Of a stretch of 64,000 bases of DNA, positions 39,534-49,769 are shown one piece after another. Position numbers and translations under genes: made by a program. The stretch spans positions 62,001 through 126,000 of the forward strand of contig NZ_JAFFQA010000010.1 of the NCBI RefSeq assembly GCF_016919065.1, written 5' to 3'. Origin of the DNA: Desulfobulbus rhabdoformis. Its GTDB lineage: Bacteria; Desulfobacterota; Desulfobulbia; Desulfobulbales; Desulfobulbaceae. Under the pieces are notes generated by a model. That model did not search any database, was not told where the DNA came from, and saw only the letters and a list, made by a program, of their open reading frames with translations. The number at the start of each line of letters is the position of its first letter. The first letter of the stretch is position 1.

Positions 39534-41414
39534 GTGCTGAAGAATATGAGATTCAAACAAAAATTGCTTATTTCCTTTCTTGCCGCCGGTATCATCCCCG
39601 CGTTGCTTCTGGGCATCGTCACCATTCGGGTAGCCGGGAATTTTATGGAGCGTATTGAGTTGGAGGAACTCAGTGCGATAAGTCAGAATAAAAAGCTGCG
39701 GATAGAGCAGCATTTTCACGACAGACTGGTCTATGTACAGACGGTCGCCGATACTGATGACATCAAAAATTTTGTCACAGCTTTGATTGACTATCACGAT
39801 CGGATCAATGTTCTTGCCGATGGGCCTTTTGATGTTTCTTCAGCTGAGTATAAACAGATTGTCGCCAGTTCCAGTGAATTTCTTATGACCTTTTGGAAAA
39901 GGAGCGGCTTTCATAATATATTTTTGATCTGTGCCGGTCATGGCCACGTCATGGCAACCGCAGACCGGGAAAAAGACCTGGGAACCAATCTGCAGTATGG
40001 CAGGTACAAGGACAGCGGCCTTGCGGAACTCTGGAGAAAGACCGTGAATACGGGGAAGACCACAATGGTCGACTTCAGACCCTATGCCCCAAGTAATAAC
40101 GAGCCTGCTGCTTTTATAGGCATTCCTGTCCAGGATCGCTCGGGAAAAATGGTCTCTGTTCTAGCCTGCCAGCTCTCGCTCGATCCTATCAACGCTATCA
40201 TGCAGGAAAAAAACGGACTGGGTAATTCCGGTGCATCCTTTCTGGTTGGACCGGATAAGCTGATGCGTTCCGACCTCAAATTAGATTCCCTCCATCATTC
40301 CATCAAAGCCTCCTTCGCAGACCCTGGGCTTGGCAGGATGGAGACCTCTGCCACCAACGATGCCCTGGCTGGAAAAACAGGGAAGGGGACTACCATCGAC
40401 TTTCGTGGGATCAAGGTTGTTAGCGCCTATACCCCAGTTGATATATTGGGGTTGCAATGGGGCCTGGTTGCGCAGATCGATGCAAGTGAAGCTTTTGCTT
40501 CTGTCACTCGTTTGATCTGGATCATCCTTTCGATTGCGGCCTGTTCTCTGCTAGCCGTTGCCGTCTGTTCCTTCTGGTTGACCAGGTTGATCTATCGTCC
40601 GCTGGCGCAGACAACCACGGAGTTGCGGACCGCGTCGGAAGAGTTGAAAACCGCAGCGCAACAACAGTTTACCAGCACCACGGAACAGGCAACGGCCACC
40701 ACGGAAATTAATACCACCTTCACTGAGATGACCACCTCATCAAAAATGATTCTGGCAACAGCCAAGGAGGTGGTCGGAGCCGCGGAAACCACCAATACTG
40801 CCTCTTCCAATGGCAAAGAATCTCTTGAGCATGCCGTGCAGGGAATTGAAAAGATTGAAGGGCAGGTGGGGAAAATAGTCCAGAATATGCTGGAGCTTGG
40901 TGAAAAAACCAAACAGATGGATCTGGCGGTTGAAATGATTAACGAACTTTCCGGACAGACGACCATTCTTTCCTACAACGCAACCATTGAGGCTGAAGGT
41001 GCAGGTCAGGAAGGACGGCGTTTTTCAGCGTTGGCCGAATTGATCATGAAGTTGGCCAATAAAGCGGTTGAATCTTCAAAGGAGATAAAATCATTAATTG
41101 AAGGCGTTCAGAAAAGTGCCAATACCACCCTGCTGGCAACGGAAGAAGGAATGAAAGCTGTTGAGGAAGGCAAAAAACATGCTGTGGATTCAAACCGGCA
41201 TTTCGATGACATACTCAACGCCTCAGAAGATACGCTGACCTCTGCCAAGGAGATTGAGATGATCATCTCACAGCAGAATACAGCGATCGAAGAAACATCC
41301 GTTGGAGTGGAGGATATCCATCAGGCCTCCGAAGAGGTGAAGGTGAGCTCAGAAGAGACCTTGAAAACAGCAGAACTCATTTTGGATATGTCGGACAAGC
41401 TCTCTCGTCTCTAA
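39534..41414 (+). CDS. Chemoreceptor with divergent signalling tip (Wsp-like locus)
   Basis: 626 residues from a GTG with AAGGAGG seven bases upstream. An N-terminal span (LLISFLAAGIIPALLLGIV) is followed by a dCache-like periplasmic domain (about 35-310), a second span (IIWIILSIAACSLLAVAVCSF), then a coiled coil. The tip, normally [17 protein letters not shown], reads QTTILSYNATIEAEGAGQEG, so several kinase- and trimer-contact positions differ. A HAMP domain is not obvious. It may signal only to the dedicated CheA/CheW set downstream and be insulated from the first chemosensory locus. Confidence 0.85.
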   Translation: MLKNMRFKQKLLISFLAAGIIPALLLGIVTIRVAGNFMERIELEELSAISQNKKLRIEQHFHDRLVYVQTVADTDDIKNFVTALIDYHDRINVLADGPFDVSSAEYKQIVASSSEFLMTFWKRSGFHNIFLICAGHGHVMATADREKDLGTNLQYGRYKDSGLAELWRKTVNTGKTTMVDFRPYAPSNNEPAAFIGIPVQDRSGKMVSVLACQLSLDPINAIMQEKNGLGNSGASFLVGPDKLMRSDLKLDSLHHSIKASFADPGLGRMETSATNDALAGKTGKGTTIDFRGIKVVSAYTPVDILGLQWGLVAQIDASEAFASVTRLIWIILSIAACSLLAVAVCSFWLTRLIYRPLAQTTTELRTASEELKTAAQQQFTSTTEQATATTEINTTFTEMTTSSKMILATAKEVVGAAETTNTASSNGKESLEHAVQGIEKIEGQVGKIVQNMLELGEKTKQMDLAVEMINELSGQTTILSYNATIEAEGAGQEGRRFSALAELIMKLANKAVESSKEIKSLIEGVQKSANTTLLATEEGMKAVEEGKKHAVDSNRHFDDILNASEDTLTSAKEIEMIISQQNTAIEETSVGVEDIHQASEEVKVSSEETLKTAELILDMSDKLSRL

Positions 41415-41417
41415 CTC

Positions 41418-41558
41418 GTGTCCATCCAGAAATGGTCTTTTTACCCAATTTCTGCGTTTTGCTTAAAATTTTATCCTCGGAATATTAATCATATGCCTGC
41501 GGTAAAATTTTACGTACGCCTTGAACGTGAACAAAAATCCTCATTTCTGAACGAACAC
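41418..41558. repeat. MITE-like element with different termini (copy D)
   Basis: The core shares AAAATTTTATCCTCGGA and ATATGCCTGCGGTAAAATTTTA with the other copies. The ends differ: GTGTCCATCCAGAAATGG at the left and, on the other strand, GTGTTCGTTCAGAAATGA at the right. It fills the gap between the chemoreceptor and cheA genes. Confidence 0.7.
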
Positions 41559-41582
41559 TAACGGATTGAATGGGGAATCGGT

Positions 41583-43745
41583 ATGCATGACCCGTATCAA
41601 TATTTTAAAATAGAGGCCGCGGAACTTGTTGAGGAGATGACAAAAGGACTTCTCCAACTGGAGAAGTCCGTCGATGATGTTGATCTCGTCAAAACGCTTT
41701 TCCGTTATGCTCACACCCTCAAGGGAGCGGCCAGTGTAGTCCGACTTGGTGTCATCAGTGATCTGGCACACAGGGTAGAGGACTGGCTGGCTGTTTTCAG
41801 GGATAAGGGGCTTCGGGCCGGTGGTGAGGACATTACCCTCCTGCTGGAAGCTGTGGATGTTATCAGCCTTCTGATCGATGCGGTCAGCGAAGGAAAGGCA
41901 GAAGACAGTATTGATGTGGGACCAATTCTTCAGAAGCTGGAAAAGGGGGAGCAGGCGGTTCGTGCCTTTGGAACCGATGCCCCGGAGTCACCACCCTTTA
42001 CTCATGGTGGTGACTCGTTGGCTGACCAGGGAGACCAGCAGGCAATTGTCACACAGAATGGTGACAAAAGCCAAGCACAAGACGAAGGGGCCTCCCGGCA
42101 TAGGGCACGTACTCAGCCCCAGGAAACAGGGGAGCGAAAAATTGCCGAGACTCTGCGGATCGATACGGATGATATGCAGTTAATGACTGATTTCGCAAAT
42201 GAAATCGTCATTAATATTCTCCACCTTAAGCAACTGGCGTCATCGTTTCGTGAAGGGAAAAAATCAAGAGAGCAGGACCATGAGTCCTTGGATATTTTCT
42301 GTGATCAGCTGGAGCAGGCTCTGGAGCAGACCGGCCGGTTTTCTCAGGAAATGTCCGATCTGATAATGGATATGCGCCTGGTCTCTGTGGGGGAAGGGGC
42401 ATTTTTTTTTGAAAAAACCGTCAGGGATCTCGCTCATTTTTTGGACAAAGACATTGAATTTATTCTTGAAGGAGAAGCAAATGAAGTGGATCGTTCTCTC
42501 TTGGCTGGAGTGAAAGAACCCGTCTATCATCTTTTGAGAAACAGTATCATTCATGGCGTTGAATCCGTTGACGAACGACTGGCGGCAGGAAAAAACAGAC
42601 AGGCCCGCATACGTCTTGAGTTTGAAAAAAATGGTGAATGGCTTGAAATTACTTGCCAAGACGATGGCCGGGGCCTGGATGCGCAAAAAATAAAAGAGCA
42701 CGCCATACAAAAAAACATGATGGACGAGGAGGCGGCGGAGGCTCTGTCGCATCAGGAAGTGCTGCACCTGATTTTTGAATCCGGTTTTTCGATGGCCGAG
42801 ACGGTAACGGAACTGGCGGGACGGGGTGTGGGGCTTGATGTCGTGAATAACACAGTCAAACTGTTGGGGGGAACCATTAGTGTAGATTCCGCCAAGGGAC
42901 AGTATACCCGTCTGCTCTTACGCTTGCCCTTGTCCGTGAATGTCGTTGATGCCTTTCTGGTTGAAGTGGGAGGACACAAACTCCTGCTTCCCATGCAGCA
43001 TATTGTGGAAACACGTCTGGTTAAAGAAGCGCAGATCAAAACCGAGGCCGGTAGGGGAACGCTGCGGTTTTATGATCAAGCCGTCCTGCTGGTAAATCTG
43101 GAGGAGGCTATGAAGCTTGGTACACCTTCCCGTAACCCTGTTTTTCCTGTTCTTTTTATTCGATCCCACGAGGAAACACTTGCCTTGCAGGTGGATGCCA
43201 TTCTGGGGAGAAGAAAAATTTTGTTGAAACCCCTGCCTGATCCCCTCCAGACGCTCGCCTTTATCAGTGGAGTGACAATTGCCGAAAACGGGATGCCTGC
43301 TTTTGTCGTCAGTGTTGCCGATATTTTTGCACGCTTGAAACATCGTGCGGTTCAATCGCTGTCGCAGGGCGAACCGAGCCTCCCAGCCAGTGTGCTGGTT
43401 ATTGATGATTCCCTGACCACAAGGACCTTGATCAACGGTATTCTCCTGGATGAAGGCTATAGGGTCAGCCTGGCTCAATCGGCTGAGGATGCGGCAATCA
43501 TGATCGAGGAACAGGATTTTGATCTGATTATTACCGATGTGGAAATGCCAGGTGAAGACGGATTCGCCTTAACCGAGCGAATCAGGAGTCATCCGAAACA
43601 CAGCGAGACTCCGGTGATGATCATGTCGTCCCGAGGCAGTGATGCCGATATACGCCAGGGAATTTCTGTCGGTGCAAGTGCCTACATCGTAAAAGGTCAA
43701 TTTGAGCAGAAAGTTTTCATAGAAACGCTGGAGAGCTTGATATAA
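41583..43745 (+). CDS. cheA: CheA-REC hybrid histidine kinase (Wsp-like locus)
   Basis: 720 residues: Hpt (phospho-His in YAHTLKGAASVVRLG near 46), a long acidic linker, P3 dimerisation, HATPase (LLRNSIIHGVES; DDGRGLD; GRGVGLDVV), a CheW-like domain and a C-terminal receiver (VIDDSLTTR, DLIITDVEMPGEDG). Same layout as WspE and FrzE. There is no CheY/CheB-binding P2 domain by eye. The start follows GGGGA by 6 nt. Signals may go to its own receiver, CheB and the hybrid kinase downstream. Confidence 0.92.
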   Translation: MHDPYQYFKIEAAELVEEMTKGLLQLEKSVDDVDLVKTLFRYAHTLKGAASVVRLGVISDLAHRVEDWLAVFRDKGLRAGGEDITLLLEAVDVISLLIDAVSEGKAEDSIDVGPILQKLEKGEQAVRAFGTDAPESPPFTHGGDSLADQGDQQAIVTQNGDKSQAQDEGASRHRARTQPQETGERKIAETLRIDTDDMQLMTDFANEIVINILHLKQLASSFREGKKSREQDHESLDIFCDQLEQALEQTGRFSQEMSDLIMDMRLVSVGEGAFFFEKTVRDLAHFLDKDIEFILEGEANEVDRSLLAGVKEPVYHLLRNSIIHGVESVDERLAAGKNRQARIRLEFEKNGEWLEITCQDDGRGLDAQKIKEHAIQKNMMDEEAAEALSHQEVLHLIFESGFSMAETVTELAGRGVGLDVVNNTVKLLGGTISVDSAKGQYTRLLLRLPLSVNVVDAFLVEVGGHKLLLPMQHIVETRLVKEAQIKTEAGRGTLRFYDQAVLLVNLEEAMKLGTPSRNPVFPVLFIRSHEETLALQVDAILGRRKILLKPLPDPLQTLAFISGVTIAENGMPAFVVSVADIFARLKHRAVQSLSQGEPSLPASVLVIDDSLTTRTLINGILLDEGYRVSLAQSAEDAAIMIEEQDFDLIITDVEMPGEDGFALTERIRSHPKHSETPVMIMSSRGSDADIRQGISVGASAYIVKGQFEQKVFIETLESLI

Positions 43746-43754
43746 TGGGAGGAA

Positions 43755-44822
43755 ATGGAGAAAAACAGGGATCCCATACGAGTGCTTATTGCTGACGATT
43801 CGCTCACGGTCAGAAATAAACTCGCAGACATCATAAATAGCCAACCCGATATGGCTGTCGCGGCGATAGCTGCCGACGGTAGGGAGGCGGTTCATCTGAC
43901 TGGGCAGGAACGGCCGGACGTTATCCTGATGGACCTGGTGATGCCAAAGATGGACGGCTCTGCCGCCATAGAGCGGATTATGCTTAAGAACCCCACTCCC
44001 ATTATCGTCTGCTCTTCGGCAGATAATAGAAAAGAGGCCTTCCAGAGCTGGAATTGTCTGAAGTCGGGAGCACTGTCGCAGATAGAAAAAAACCTGGCAG
44101 CTACAGAACCAAAGAAGTGGGAAAGGGATCTGGTAAGATCGATTAGAGCGGCTGCAAAGCTGAAACCCCATGCCAGGCGAGCAGGAAAAAAGGGGACAGA
44201 ACCTGCCCCGGTGGCAGCTCTTAACAAACGATTGCGTGGTGCCCCTTATAATACGGTGGGGGTCGGCATGTCGACGGGCGGGCCAGGAATTATGGCCGCT
44301 ATCTGTGCAGCTCTTCCTGCGGATTTTCCCTTGCCCATCCTCCTGGTGATCCACATGACCTCGTCTTTGGATGCCACCTTTCACGAATGGTTGCAAGGGT
44401 ATGCCATGATGCAGGTCGCGCTTGCAGAAAACGGAACCAGGATCGGTACAGTGGGGGGGCGAATACTGGTGGCGCCACCGAAACGACACATGGTGATCCG
44501 AGAGGGAGTCATTTATCTTGTTGATACCCCACCGATTCACTATTGCAAACCTTCGGTTGACGCCCTCTTTTTTTCTTTGGCGCAGGATCCGTCTGTAAAC
44601 CCCATCGGTGTTCTTCTCTCAGGTATGGGGCAGGACGGAGCACATGGACTGAAGTCCATCAGAGAATCAGGTGGTTACACCCTCTGCCAGGATGAGGCGA
44701 CCAGTGTCGTTTTCGGGATGCCAAGAGCCGCTATTCGTCTGGACGCAGCCATTGAAGTCCTTCCTGCAAACACCATTTCGGGCAGACTGGTTGCCCTGAC
44801 AGGAAAGGTGAATGGACGATGA
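43755..44822 (+). CDS. cheB: CheB methylesterase, intact active site
   Basis: 355 residues. Receiver domain ([24 protein letters not shown]) and methylesterase domain with Ser in [10 protein letters not shown], His in LLVIHMTS and Asp in [10 protein letters not shown]. This contrasts with the two CheB-like proteins of the first locus, which lack Ser and His. It removes methyl groups set by the CheR of the same cluster. GGAGGAA precedes the ATG, and the stop overlaps the next start (ATGA). Confidence 0.92.
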   Translation: MEKNRDPIRVLIADDSLTVRNKLADIINSQPDMAVAAIAADGREAVHLTGQERPDVILMDLVMPKMDGSAAIERIMLKNPTPIIVCSSADNRKEAFQSWNCLKSGALSQIEKNLAATEPKKWERDLVRSIRAAAKLKPHARRAGKKGTEPAPVAALNKRLRGAPYNTVGVGMSTGGPGIMAAICAALPADFPLPILLVIHMTSSLDATFHEWLQGYAMMQVALAENGTRIGTVGGRILVAPPKRHMVIREGVIYLVDTPPIHYCKPSVDALFFSLAQDPSVNPIGVLLSGMGQDGAHGLKSIRESGGYTLCQDEATSVVFGMPRAAIRLDAAIEVLPANTISGRLVALTGKVNGR

Positions 44823-47512
44823 TGAAGGAAGACCGTTCCCAAAAAATTCTTGTAGTTGATGACAGCCTGACCATCAGGATGCAAATCAAAGACCTTCTGG
44901 AATCAAGTGGATTCGAGGTCATCCTTGCCGGTGGGGGAGAGCAGTGCCTCAACATTTTAGCTGAGACAAAGCCGGATGTGATTCTCCTTGATGTCATCAT
45001 GCCGGATATTGATGGGATCACTGTTTTAAAAAAAATACGATCGAACCAACAAATCAGTGACATCCCCATCTTTATTCTGACCGGGGTCACGGATGTCGAG
45101 AATAAAGTCAGCGGATTGAATGCGGGGGCTGATGACTATCTGACCAAGCCTTTTGAGGTGGAAGAGTTGGTTGCCAGGGTCAATGTCATCCTGCGAAACA
45201 GAGAACTGCAGATGCATTTGGATAATGCATTGAAAATGGCTGAAAGTGCCAACAAGGCTAAAAGTGACTTTCTGGCCAACATGAGTCACGAAATCCGTAC
45301 ACCGATGAATGCCATCATCGGCATGACACATCTGCTGTTGAAAACCGGTCTGGATGAGAAACAGTTCGACTATGCCTCTAAAGTCAAGATTTCAGCAGAA
45401 AGTCTCCTGGGCATTATTAATGATATCTTAGATTTTTCTAAAATCGAGGCAGGTAAGCTCGACATCGAAACGGTCGATTTTAATCTGAACGAAATCCTCT
45501 CCAATCTTTCCAGTCTGATCGGCATGAAAACCCAGGAAAAGGATCTGGAACTGGTCTTTTCCCTCGATTCAAAGATTCACACCGATCTCATTGGTGATCC
45601 TTTACGGCTGGGACAGATTCTCTTAAACCTTGCCAACAATGCCGTCAAGTTCACCGATGAGGGAGAAATAATCGTTATTGTCGAGCTTCTTGAAGAAGCA
45701 GCCAGCGATGTCTTGCTGAGATTCTCCGTCAAAGATACAGGAATCGGACTTACCGACGAACAAAAGGAGAAGTTGTTTCAGTCCTTTCAGCAGGCTGATA
45801 GCTCCACCACCCGAAAATATGGGGGGACAGGTCTTGGGCTTGCTATCAGCAAACAACTCTCGGAAATGATGGGCGGAACCATTGGCGTTCAGAGCGAGTT
45901 AGGGGTTGGCAGCACCTTCTATTTCACAGCCCGTCTGGGAAAACAGCAGACAAAAATTAGAGAGAGAAACGTTATTCCCGATGCCATCAAACAGCTCAAG
46001 GTGCTGGTTGTGGATGACAACGATGTTTCCAGAAAGGTCTTGGAACATTATCTGGAAAGTTTCTTTTTTGCTGTAGAGTCAGCCGCATCCGGGCAGGAAG
46101 CCCTACGCGCCGTACAGCAACTCAAAAAAAACGGGCAGCGGGGGTTTGACCTGATTTTCATGGATTGGCAAATGCCTGTTATGGATGGCATCGAAACCTC
46201 CAGGAGAATTTTGGAAGATCCTGATCTTGTGCCGCACCCCAAAATCATTATGGCCACGGCTTATGGGCGTGAAGATGTGATGAAGCAGGCAGTTGACATC
46301 GGTTTAAGTGGTTTTTTGTTAAAACCGGTTACGGAATCAATGATTTATGATGTCGTGGTTGATGCTTTCAAGGCAACTGACACCTGTGAAGGGAAACCAG
46401 TTGATCGCCAACCAGAAAAAATGCCGGAAGGATTCGAGAGCATACGTGGAGCAAGGATTCTTCTGGTTGAAGATAACCAGATCAATCAGCAGTTGGCGAG
46501 TGAATTGCTTCAAGATGAGGGGTTTACTGTTGAGATTGCTGAAAACGGTAAGGTCGCCTTCGAGCGGATTGCCCAGAATACCCGTGAGGATTGTTTTGAC
46601 ATTGTCCTTATGGATCTCCAGATGCCAGTTATGGGCGGCATAGAATCCACCCAGAAGATCAGGCAGTGGGAACGGGAAAACCAGATGTGCCCTGTTCCTG
46701 TGGTAGCGATGACTGCTGATGCGATGACCGGGGTACGGCAGAGAGTGCATGAGGCCGGTATGAATGACTACATAAGTAAGCCCATCGAACCACAGGCCCT
46801 TTTTGCCACCTTGCTCAACTGGGTGATTCCGGGGCAGCGAAAGATTCTCCCGGATTGCTGGAAAAAGAGGCAAACAACTGAATCAGCCCAAAACGGTGAC
46901 AAGCAATTACCTGATCTACCAGGGATTGACACCGTAACGGGCATGTCGCGGGTCAACAATAAAAAAAATCTTTACCTTGATATTCTTAAGAAATTTGTTG
47001 CCCAGTTCAAAAGATTTTCAGCAGAAATTCAAGAATATGTCGATGCGAGGGATTGGGAGAGCGCCTTTCGGCTGGCCCATACGTTAAAAGGAGTCGCCGG
47101 CAATATCGGGGCTGACGAACTCCAACAGGCGGTCAAGGCTGTTGAAGTGGCCTTAAAACACCAAAATCTGGTCCAGCTTCCCGCACACCTTGCCGCGGTC
47201 GCAGCTCCTCTGACCACCGTATTGACAGGCATTGAGGAGAGTATGGTGCTAACAACGGCAAATGAAGAAGAGATGGCGATTACCGGCCCCGTTGATGTGG
47301 AGTCTTTACTCGCCTTGCTGGAGATGCTGAGGAATAAGGTGGTGAGAAGTGCCCCTAAAGCCAGCAAGGAGTTGATGAAACAGGTTATGATGCAGCCCCT
47401 TCCAGAAGAGCTGTGGGAGCGTTTCAATCAACTCGCCTCAATGATTTCAAGCTATAAATTTAAGGAGGCGCTTACAACAATTGACGTTCTGATAGAGCAA
47501 ATAGAGAAATGA
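44819..47512 (+). CDS. Hybrid histidine kinase REC-HK-REC-REC-Hpt
   Basis: 897 residues, apparently soluble. Order: receiver ([24 protein letters not shown]), HisKA with [14 protein letters not shown], HATPase ([16 protein letters not shown]), two more receivers ([28 protein letters not shown]) and a C-terminal Hpt ([13 protein letters not shown]). It can run an internal His-Asp-Asp-His relay. Its N-terminal receiver resembles those fed by CheA, so it may be an output of the chemosensory system. It overlaps cheB by 4 bp (ATGA). Confidence 0.92.
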   Translation: MMKEDRSQKILVVDDSLTIRMQIKDLLESSGFEVILAGGGEQCLNILAETKPDVILLDVIMPDIDGITVLKKIRSNQQISDIPIFILTGVTDVENKVSGLNAGADDYLTKPFEVEELVARVNVILRNRELQMHLDNALKMAESANKAKSDFLANMSHEIRTPMNAIIGMTHLLLKTGLDEKQFDYASKVKISAESLLGIINDILDFSKIEAGKLDIETVDFNLNEILSNLSSLIGMKTQEKDLELVFSLDSKIHTDLIGDPLRLGQILLNLANNAVKFTDEGEIIVIVELLEEAASDVLLRFSVKDTGIGLTDEQKEKLFQSFQQADSSTTRKYGGTGLGLAISKQLSEMMGGTIGVQSELGVGSTFYFTARLGKQQTKIRERNVIPDAIKQLKVLVVDDNDVSRKVLEHYLESFFFAVESAASGQEALRAVQQLKKNGQRGFDLIFMDWQMPVMDGIETSRRILEDPDLVPHPKIIMATAYGREDVMKQAVDIGLSGFLLKPVTESMIYDVVVDAFKATDTCEGKPVDRQPEKMPEGFESIRGARILLVEDNQINQQLASELLQDEGFTVEIAENGKVAFERIAQNTREDCFDIVLMDLQMPVMGGIESTQKIRQWERENQMCPVPVVAMTADAMTGVRQRVHEAGMNDYISKPIEPQALFATLLNWVIPGQRKILPDCWKKRQTTESAQNGDKQLPDLPGIDTVTGMSRVNNKKNLYLDILKKFVAQFKRFSAEIQEYVDARDWESAFRLAHTLKGVAGNIGADELQQAVKAVEVALKHQNLVQLPAHLAAVAAPLTTVLTGIEESMVLTTANEEEMAITGPVDVESLLALLEMLRNKVVRSAPKASKELMKQVMMQPLPEELWERFNQLASMISSYKFKEALTTIDVLIEQIEK

Positions 47513-48032
47513 TAAACGCATCGTTTTTGACTTTCTTTTGAGAATGACAATTTTTGATTGCCTGCCTATTGTTGTCTCTGGTACTCTTGAGAAGTGTTTT
47601 ACACCCCTCACTGATCTCAATATCCTGAATCGATGACAGCGGCTTTTTACTGAACAAAGTATCTTTTTAACTAAACGAAGATTGTGAAAGAATTCGTTTA
47701 TAGCTCAGTTTCACCCGCCGCCTTCTGGGCATCTATCAGCACGCCCCCTTCATTGTTTGAAGCACGAAGATAAAGTTTACTTTAATCGGCATGTCACAAA
47801 CAACAAAGCTGACGCACCGATGAACGCTCACGGAATCAGGAAAATCAGGAATATATCTTACCAATATTTTCTTCCGCCTTGTTACTGCGCTCTGTCAAGA
47901 GAGTAAAATCGGTCTTCCGGGCGTTTACAGGTTATCTCGTTTGACGGTTCACCCCTCCAGAAAGGTCAGCATACTAGGTGTTAGGATCAAAGCTGTCTAT
48001 GCTGGCTCATGTGTCAGGATACACAAACGATT
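47513..48032. other. Non-coding gap holding repeat copy 2
   Basis: About 520 bp with no credible gene. It contains the palindromic repeat at 47706-47831. The part before the DtxR-like gene shows no clear operator palindrome. Confidence 0.5.
47706..47831. repeat. Palindromic interspersed repeat, copy 2 (inverted)
   Basis: The reverse complement aligns end to end with 37194-37320: it starts GTGAGCGTTCATCGGTG, shares the centre GATTAAAGTAAACTTTATC and ends GGCGGCGGGTGAAACTG. Its own arms are more diverged than those of copy 1. The two copies lie 10.4 kb apart in opposite orientation. Confidence 0.85.
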
Positions 48033-48938
48033 ATGAGCGAACAGATACAGATACAGCATGCGTTAAAGTTTCTTGCAGAATGTGAGTACGAACGGCAGGA
48101 GGTGACCCCTGAATCGATTGCCGCGAAACTTACTCTTTCCCCTGCAGAGGGAGCAGCCTTGCTGCACAACCTGCAAGTCGCCGAATTAATCGAGCCAGAG
48201 CGGATACGGTTGACAGAAAGTGGGCGAGATTACGCCCTCCATGTACTCAAGGCCCACCGGTTGTATGAAACCTACCTGGCCAAAAAAACAGGGCACCACG
48301 CATCCCAGTGGCATAAACTTGCCGATGAACGGGAACATGAACTTTCCAGGCAGGATGTTGAAAAACTCGACGAGGAACTGGGATACCCGCGCTTTGACCC
48401 CCATGGCGATCCCATCCCCTCCTCTACAGGTGAAATGCCCAATAAACGGGGAGCATTGCTCTCAACCTATCCTGTTGGCTGGGTTGGCCGAGTTATCCAC
48501 ATAGAAGATGAACCTGCCCATCTCTACAGTCGCATCTCCCAAGCAAGCATTTCCACAGACTCCATTATCCGACTCGAGAAGAAGGACTCTCTGGAAATTG
48601 TCCTCTATCTCGAAGGTGAGCGTTTTTCTTTTCCATTGGAGGTGGCCGAGAAAATTACTGTGGTGGAGCTGGACGCAGGCGAACAGCTCGATGAAACGGT
48701 TCAGAGACTTTCTCGATTACCCATTGGTGCTCAGGCGCAGATAGTGGGGATGTCGTCACTGTGCCGTGGATTGGAGCGAAACCGGTTGCTTGATCTTGGC
48801 GTTGTGCCCGGGACCATAACCGTGGCCGAATTGATGAATCCTTCGGGCAGCCCGGTAGGGTATCGCATTCGTGGGGCCTGCATCGCCCTTCGTAAAGAGC
48901 AGGCTGATCGTATACGCATTCGAAACGTGGAGCAGTAA
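48033..48938 (+). CDS. DtxR-family metalloregulator fused to FeoA domain
   Basis: About 301 residues from the ATG at 48033 (48009 is an alternative). Winged helix (VTPESIAAKLTLSPAEGAAL), then the DtxR dimer/metal region: AHRLYE holds the His79/Glu83 equivalents, WHKLADEREHE the His98, Glu105 and His106 equivalents. The Cys102 position is Asp, so Mn versus Fe preference is uncertain. DPHGDPIP is a family mark. The C-terminal 75 residues form a FeoA/SH3 domain (LERNRLLDLGVVPGTITV). It probably senses iron, represses the feoB genes and may supply FeoA function. The feoB GTPase gene starts 1 bp after its stop. Confidence 0.87.
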   Translation: MSEQIQIQHALKFLAECEYERQEVTPESIAAKLTLSPAEGAALLHNLQVAELIEPERIRLTESGRDYALHVLKAHRLYETYLAKKTGHHASQWHKLADEREHELSRQDVEKLDEELGYPRFDPHGDPIPSSTGEMPNKRGALLSTYPVGWVGRVIHIEDEPAHLYSRISQASISTDSIIRLEKKDSLEIVLYLEGERFSFPLEVAEKITVVELDAGEQLDETVQRLSRLPIGAQAQIVGMSSLCRGLERNRLLDLGVVPGTITVAELMNPSGSPVGYRIRGACIALRKEQADRIRIRNVEQ

Positions 48939-48939
48939 G

Positions 48940-49755
48940 ATGGCACAAACATCAGGAGCGAACTGCAGCAACTGTCCTGCCAGTGGTGGAGGGAAGTTGG
49001 AACGGCTGGGTGTCAAGCTTGGACAATCCGATTTTGTCATTGCCCTCGCCGGGAACCCCAATACAGGAAAAAGTACGGTTTTTAACGCCTTAACCGGACT
49101 CAGGCAGCATACAGGAAACTGGCCAGGTAAAACTATCGCCCGTGCCGAAGGTGGATTTTCCCTGGGCGGAAAAAAATACAAACTGGTTGATCTGCCTGGC
49201 ACCTATTCTCTGCTCTCTGCCACCGAAGACGAGGAGGTTGCCCGCAATTACATCCTTTTTGGTCGCCCTGATGTGACCGTTGTCGTGCTTGACCCCATGC
49301 GCCTGGAACGCAATCTCAACCTTGCGCTGCAGGTGCTTCAGATTACCGAAAAGGCTATTGTCTGCGTCAACCTTATGGACGAGGCCAGAGCGCACGGCCT
49401 TGAGGTCGATGCCCGTGGCTTGGCCCGCGACCTGGGGGTGCCGGTGGTTTTGGCAGCCGCCCGCCAGGGGGAAGGTATACAGGAGTTGCTGACTGAGATT
49501 GACGCCATGGCAAACGGCCGGAGCAGCTGTGCTCCACGAAAACTCAGCTATGACATCGGTTCGGTTCAGGAAAGCATTGATGAGCTGGCTGGAGCCCTTG
49601 GCGAAGCATTTCCCAATATGCCGCATCGAGAGTGGGTTGCCCTGCGCCTGTTGGAAGGAGACCCGCGCATTGTCGAGGCGGTCGCCTCTGGTGAGATTGG
49701 CGTTCTTGCCGAAGATCACGTATCGACAGAAACGATCAATGCCTGCAGCAGGTAA
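48940..49755 (+). CDS. feoB: FeoB N-terminal GTPase (separate gene)
   Basis: 271 residues: a short Cys-containing leader (CSNCPASGG), then the G domain with G1 GNPNTGKST, G3 VDLPGTYSL and G4 NLMDEA, and the helical GDI-like region (VALRLLEGDPRIVEAV). It is the soluble GTPase half of the ferrous-iron transporter. It ends in TAA; the membrane half begins 14 bp later in another frame. The gap is short, but each part has clean ends and a fresh ATG, so this looks like a true split and not a sequencing slip. The usual single FeoB has about 700-770 residues; the two parts sum to 746. Confidence 0.88.
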   Translation: MAQTSGANCSNCPASGGGKLERLGVKLGQSDFVIALAGNPNTGKSTVFNALTGLRQHTGNWPGKTIARAEGGFSLGGKKYKLVDLPGTYSLLSATEDEEVARNYILFGRPDVTVVVLDPMRLERNLNLALQVLQITEKAIVCVNLMDEARAHGLEVDARGLARDLGVPVVLAAARQGEGIQELLTEIDAMANGRSSCAPRKLSYDIGSVQESIDELAGALGEAFPNMPHREWVALRLLEGDPRIVEAVASGEIGVLAEDHVSTETINACSR

Positions 49756-49769
49756 CCAGATTCCCATAG

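Noticed and set aside
43569..44540. Long minus-strand frame opposite cheB
   Set aside because: It is a shadow of a well-supported CheB gene; its His/Cys/Arg-rich translation is typical of an antisense frame.
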